DNA from: Camellia lanceoleosa
Taxonomy: Eukaryota; Streptophyta; Magnoliopsida; Ericales; Theaceae
DNA: 64,000 bases
NCBI GenBank assembly: GCA_025200525.1
Contig: CM045760.1
Span: forward strand, 42,551,932 to 42,615,931
Direction: 5' to 3'
The position numbers were made by a program, and so were the translations under genes. The notes under the pieces are model-generated. The model was not told where the DNA came from, made no database searches, and was given only the letters and a program-made list of their open reading frames with translations. Below are positions 59,105-64,000 of this stretch, piece by piece; position 1 is the first letter of the stretch, and every line of letters begins with the position of its first letter.

Positions 59105-59510
59105 CTAGCCTATCGCCCGTGGATAATTATAGATATTTATATTTGTTTTCATTTTTTTTAATATATAAATTAAATACATGGGGTTTAACCGAGGAGTTTG
59201 AAAGAATTTAATAAGTGTTTATTTATTTATTTAAGAGGCATTTACACAATAATTACATGGGTCTCTTGGAGATGCAAAAAATAAGAAAATTAGGATTTCA
59301 TTTATTGCGTTATTCATTTAATAAGTGTAATTATTATAAATTAAGTGTTTATTGTAATCAAATAGTGTAATTATTACAATTTTTGAACCAATCACCAATC
59401 ACCAAGTCAATTTTTTTTAAAAAAAAATATTAAAAAATCAAGAAATTAGGATTGACATGTTGGAGATTCCACAAGCCTTGAGTTTTAAAAGACCCTTTTC
59501 CTTAATATAT
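59104..59510 (-). mobile_element. Helitron-like unit 3, hairpin deleted
   Basis: Tandem copy of unit 2. Its 3' hairpin lost 10 bp: the plus strand reads CGCCCGTGGATAATTATAG where unit 2 has both stem arms. Confidence 0.7.
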
Positions 59511-59827
59511 AGATAGATATATAGATAGATAAATATGGAGAGATTATGAAATATTTTTGTTATCTTTTCATTTGAAATCCATAAATAAAGGGATAATTAT
59601 TATTTCCAAAATAATTAAATAGGTATGGGAGAAATTGAAAAGGGGAGATAATTATTATTTCCAAAATAATTAAATAGATATGAGAAAAATTGAAAATAGT
59701 GTGTATGGAAGAAGTCAATAAGTACTAAGCTTTTTTATTTTTTTAACAAAAAATTAGGAAATTTAGATTGAGGTATTGTAGCTCCCACAAGGCTTATAAG
59801 TTAGAAACCTTATTTTCTTTATATAAT

Positions 59828-60375
59828 ACTAGCATATCACCTGTGCTATGCACGGATTGTATTTACAATTATTTATATATATGAATTATGATTTTTAATT
59901 TTTTTTTTTGTTTTTTAAATGTCTTCTTTTTTTCCCTTTTTTATATTATATTAAAGTTTAATATTTTCATAATAATCATATGTGTTGGAATTTTCAAAGA
60001 ATTAAATGTCTTTTTTTTATATTGTATTATATTAAAATTTAATATTTTGATAATAATCATATGTGTTGAACTTTTCAAGAATTTTTTTTTACGCTTGTTC
60101 TTAATGCATTAAAGTGTTATTATGAGGGATAATAATCATATGTGTTGAGACTTTTCAAAGAATTCATTTGTGTTGGATTTTAAAGAATTTTGTTTATACT
60201 TGTTCTTAATGCATTAAAGTGTTATTATGAGAGTAAGACTTGGGAGTTGAGAGAAGTTAATAAATGCTAAGATTTTTTTTTTTAAATCAAAAAATTAGGA
60301 AATTTAGATTGGGAGTTTGGAGCTCCCACAAAGCTTGGGGTTAAAAACCCCCTTTTGCTTAATATATAGTATAGA
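59828..60375 (-). mobile_element. Helitron-like unit 4
   Basis: From ACTAGCATATCACCTGTGCT (one stem mismatch) to GCTTAATATATAGTATAGA. Its body is repeated at about 62790-63295 (AATAATCATATGTGTTG, CTTGTTCTTAATGCATTAAA). Confidence 0.7.
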
Positions 60376-60792
60376 TTAGCCTATCACCCGTGCTATGCAC
60401 GGGATAATTATAGATATTTAGATTTATTTTAGATTTTTTTTAATATATAAATTATGTTTTTTAAGATTTTTTTTCTTATCACTAACCATAATATATGGGG
60501 AAAGTTGAAAAATGTACTGCAGTAACTATACACGAATTGTATCTATAATTATTTGTATAAGGGGATTTTAAATGCTGATCAGGAGATTTTGACCAAATCA
60601 ATAATTGCAGGCATGTGGAAAGATATGTGGATTGAAAAAAGTTAATAAATGCTAATCAGGAGATTTTGACCAAATCAATAAATGCTGAGTTTTTTTTTTT
60701 TTAAATAAAAAATTTTAAAAATTCAGATTGGGATATTGAAGCTTCCATAGGCCTTAGGGGTTAAAAACCCCCTTTTTTTGCTTAATATATAG
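60375..60792 (-). mobile_element. Helitron-like unit 5
   Basis: From ATTAGCCTATCACCCGTGCT to TTGCTTAATATATAGA. It is closely related to unit 6 (shared GATCAGGAGATTTTGACCAA). Confidence 0.7.
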
Positions 60793-60829
60793 ATAGATAG
60801 AGAGATAGATAGATAGATATATCTTTTTA

Positions 60830-62222
60830 TTTTTATTTTTGTGTGGTTTCTCTTCGAGTATTTTTTTTCTTCAATTTATTTAAGATGGAGTTGTGGGTAT
60901 CTTTTTTTTAATTTAATTTATCTGTAGTTTCCATTTGTTTTTAATTATTATTATTTAGATAAGTTATGATGTGAGTTAGATATGTGATAGACATGTGAGT
61001 TTTATTGATTTAAAGTTTATTTAAATAAACTTTAAAGATTTTTTTTTAGTTTTTTAGTTTTTTTTTTTGTTATGTTATAATATAATATATAAAATATACG
61101 TAGATATCTACAACTTTAATAGAAAAAGTTATCTGATTTTTTGGAGAAGAGAAAATGAATGCAAGTCTTAATATTTTTTTTTTTTTTTGAAAATTTGTGA
61201 GAGAGATTAGGAGGGAGAGATTATGAAATATTTTTGTTATTAAATAAATAAATTAGTCAATAGTTTTTTTTAATCTATTTTGTAAATTAAAAATCAATAA
61301 TTTTGAAAAATTGATTAATTTGTCACATTAAGTAATTTAAAATTTTGATAGATATACATAAAAAAAAAATACATAATTATATTATTAAATCACAATTCAA
61401 ATTTAGATGTTATATCTTTTTGAGATCTATAGCTAAATTCTTATCTTTTTTCTTTTTTTTAATTTTTGTGTGTAACCATAGTGTATGGGAGAAATTGAAA
61501 AGAGTGTTGCAATAATTATGAGAGAAGTCAAAAGGGATTGTGGGTTGGGAAAAGTCAATAAATGCTGAGGTTGAGTTGGGAGAAATCAATAGATGCTGAG
61601 GTTTTTTTTTTAAATCAAAAAATTAGAAAATTAGAATTAGGAGATTGAAACTCCTATCTGATTTTTTAGAGAAGAGAAAATGAATGCAAGTTTTAATATT
61701 TATTTTTTTTTGAAAATTTGTGAGAGAGATTAGGAGAGAGAGATTATGAAATATTTTTGTTATTAAATAAATAAATCAGTCAATAGTTTTTTTTAATCTA
61801 TTTTGTAAATTAAAAATCAATAATTTTGAAAATTTGATTAATTTGTCCTATTAAGTGATTTAAAATTTTGATAGATATACATAAAAAAATACATAATTAT
61901 ATTATTAAATCATAATTCAAATTTAGATGTTATATCGTTTTGAGATCTATAGCTAAATTCTTATCTTTTTTATTTTTTATTTTTGTGTGTAACCATAGTT
62001 TACGGGAGAAATTGAAGAGGATGTTGCAATAATTATGAGAGAAGTCAAAAGAGATTGTGGGTTGAGAAAAGTCAATAAATGCTGAGGTTGGGTCGGAAGA
62101 AGTCAATAAATGCTGAGGTTTTTTTTTTTTTAAATCAAAAAATTAGAAAATTAGGATTAGGAGATTGGAGCTCCCACAGGCATTGGGGTTAAAAACCCCC
62201 TTTTGCTTAATATATAGTATAG
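60830..62222. repeat. Duplicated Helitron-derived blocks
   Basis: The block 61140-61560 (GGAGAAGAGAAAATGAATGC, GGAGAGATTATGAAATATTT, ATTTAGATGTTATATC) is repeated at about 61660-62100 and again at about 63750-63955. A 5'-type end closes the second copy at 62222. No 3' hairpin is present, so these are internal or truncated copies. Confidence 0.65.
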
Positions 62223-62658
62223 ACTAGCCTATCACTCGTGCTATGCACGAGATAATTATAAATATTTATATTTGTTTTAGATTTTTTTTAATATATAAAT
62301 TATGGTTTTTAAGATTTTTTATAAAAATAATTTAACAATCTTATCACTAACCATAGTGTATGAGAGAAGTTAAAAAGGGTACTGCAGTAACTATACACAG
62401 ATTGTATCTATAATTATTTGTATGAGGGGATTTTAAATGTTGATCAGGAGATTTTGACCAAATCAATAAATGCAAGCATATGGAAAGACATGTGGATTGA
62501 AAAAAGTTAATAAATGTTGATAAAGGGATTTTGACCAAATCAATAAATGCTGAGTTTTTTTTTTATATAATAAAAAATTTAGAAAATTCAGATTGAGATA
62601 TTGAAGCTCCCACAGGCCTTAGGTTAAAAATCTCCTTTTGCTTAATATATAGTATAGA
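62223..62658 (-). mobile_element. Helitron-like unit 6
   Basis: From ACTAGCCTATCACTCGTGCT (compensating change: CTCGTGC pairs with GCACGAG) to GCTTAATATATAGTATAGA. Confidence 0.7.
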
Positions 62659-62779
62659 TATATATATATATATATATACATAGATTATAAGATGAGAGAA
62701 ATAAAGTGCTATCTTATTATAATGGAGGAGATCTTATAAAAAAAAAACGTGTAAACATGAATGTCCTCATATTTTATTG

Positions 62780-64000
62780 TGCTTACAATTATGTATATAT
62801 GTGAATTGAGATTTTTAAATTTTTTTATTTTTTTTAAATGTCTTCTTTTTTTCCTTTTTTAAATTATATTAAAGTTTAATATTTTAATAATAATCATATG
62901 TGTTGTACTTTTCAAGGAATTAAATGTCTTTTTTTATATTATATTATATTAAAGTTTAATATTTTGATAATAATCATATGTGTTGGACTTTTCAATAAAT
63001 TTTTTTATGCTTGTTCTTAATGCATTAAAGTGTTATTATGAGGGATAATAATCATATGTGTTGGGACTTTTTAAGGAATTCATATGTGTTGAATTTCAAA
63101 GAATTTTTTTTATGCTTGTTCTTAATGCATTAAAGTGTTATTATGAGGGTAAGACTTAGGAGTTGGGAGAAGTTAATAAATGCTAAGATTTATTTTTTCT
63201 TTTAAATCCAAAAATCAAAAAATTTAGATTGGGAGATTTGAGCTCCCACAAGGCTAAGGGTTAAAAACCTCCTTTTGCTTAATATATAGTATAGAGATAT
63301 ATATAGATAGATAGATATATTTTTTTATTTTTGTGTGGTTTCTATTCGGGTATTTTTTTTTCAATTTATTTAAGATGGAGTTGTGGTTATCTTTTTTTTT
63401 TTTAATTTAATTTATCTATGATTTCCATTTTTGAGTTTTTTTTTTAATCAAAATATTAGAAAATTAGGATTAGGAGATTGGAGCTCCCACAGGCCTTGGG
63501 GTTAAAAATTCCCTTTTGCTTAATATATAGTATACATATAGATTATTTAGGTAAGTTATGATGTGAGTTAGATATGTGATAGACATGTGAGTTTTATTGA
63601 TTTGAAGTTTATTTTTAAAGTTTATTTAGATAAACTTTAAAGATTTTTTTTTTTTTAGTTTTTTAGTTTTTTTTGTAATGTTATAATATAATATATAAAA
63701 TATAGGTAGATATCTACAACTTAAATAAAAAATATTATCTGATTTTTTGGAGAAGATAAAATGAATGCAAGTTTTAATATTTTTTTTTTGAAAATTTGTG
63801 AGAGAGATTAGAAGGGAGAGATTATGAAATATTTTTGTTATTAAATAAATAAATCAGTCAATAATTTTTTTAATCTATTTTGTAAATTAAAAAATAATAA
63901 TTTTGAAAAATTGATTAATTTGTCACATTAAGTGATTTAAAATTTTGATAGATATATGTGTGAGTGATATTCCGATCACACTGCCCTCCTTAGTAATCCA
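62780..64000. repeat. Duplicated Helitron-derived blocks, right edge
   Basis: 62790-63295 repeats the body of unit 4. 63325-63420 plus 63540-63750 repeats 60830-61150, interrupted by a partial copy ending with a 5'-type end at 63537. 63750-63955 repeats 61150-61350. The last 45 bp (TCCGATCACACTGCCCTCC region) are unassigned. Confidence 0.6.

Larger units (their letters stand above)
57288..63540 (-). mobile_element. Array of head-to-tail Helitron-like elements
   Basis: Six copies of a Helitron-like 3' end occur (plus-strand starts at 57288, 58688, 59104, 59828, 60375, 62223). On the minus strand they read CCCGTGCATAGCACGGG, a 7-bp stem with a 3-nt loop, then TGATAGG and CTAGT. At least ten 5'-type ends (minus strand TCTATACTATATATTAAGCA or shorter variants) occur near 58687, 59104, 59510, 59827, 60375, 60792, 62223, 62658, 63295 and 63537. 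A TC start, a CTRRT end and a 3' hairpin without terminal inverted repeats define Helitrons. At 59104, 60375 and 62223 one unit's start abuts the next unit's end, sharing one base. No Rep/helicase frame exists, so all are non-autonomous. Confidence 0.75.

Noticed and set aside
57288..63540. The CCCGTGC hairpin repeat as a satellite DNA
   Set aside because: Spacing between copies is irregular (about 400 to 1850 bp), bodies differ between units, and both Helitron-type ends are recognisable.
1..64000. tRNA, rRNA, CRISPR arrays, bacterial-type operons or defence systems
   Set aside because: None were seen. The tRNA-like TGGTATCAGAGC words are retrotransposon primer-binding sites.

Overview
The window is nuclear DNA of a flowering plant, most likely a eudicot. 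The evidence is plant-type Ty1/copia and Ty3/gypsy (Tekay-like chromovirus) retrotransposons, CACTA, hAT, Harbinger-like and Helitron DNA transposons, and one intron-containing F-box/LRR gene. The species cannot be named from the sequence. Only one ordinary host gene is visible (52157-54717, + strand). Almost everything else is transposable-element (TE) sequence, much of it nested and datable by target-site duplications (TSDs).

1-24492 is a nested stack. The oldest layer is a minus-strand copia element, now split into 5730-7837 and 21396-24492. A Tekay-like gypsy element (7838-21390, TSD CACTA) sits inside its reverse transcriptase. A 3.7-kb solo-LTR-like element (14930-18665, TSD GCAAG) sits near the start of the Tekay gag. 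On the left, another LTR (3992-5729) has cut the copia 3' LTR, itself carries a hAT MITE (4193-4609), and has a further copy of the 3.7-kb LTR family beside it (114 to about 3530).

24493-35761 is AT-rich with microsatellites and a second nest. A Harbinger-like MITE (25982-35008, TSD TAA) is split by a CACTA element (26134-34760, TSD TCA). The CACTA element holds the third copy of the 3.7-kb LTR family (28297-32104, TSD ATGTG).

35766-51215 is a tandem segmental duplication. Copy 1 was hit by a second, heavily stop-ridden Tekay-like element (36842-46343). Copy 2 was hit by a 3.3-kb hAT element (46761-50105) that keeps only the BED zinc finger and start of its transposase. Each copy supplies the empty site for the insertion in the other.

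51216-57287 holds the F-box/LRR gene: two exons and a 1.1-kb intron, with an overlapping upstream ORF. About 1.4 kb downstream is a long near-palindrome that could be a microRNA-type hairpin or a tiny MITE.

57288-64000 is a head-to-tail array of Helitron-like units on the minus strand. Each shows a TC-type 5' end and a 3' end with a 7-bp GC-rich hairpin followed by CTAGT.

The items most worth following up are the downstream hairpin, the LTR family with its conserved 16-bp ACGTG palindrome near the TATA box, the recurrent Gln(CAG)-to-TAG changes in both Tekay pol genes, the Helitron array, and an unrecognised ORF pair at 3423-3867.
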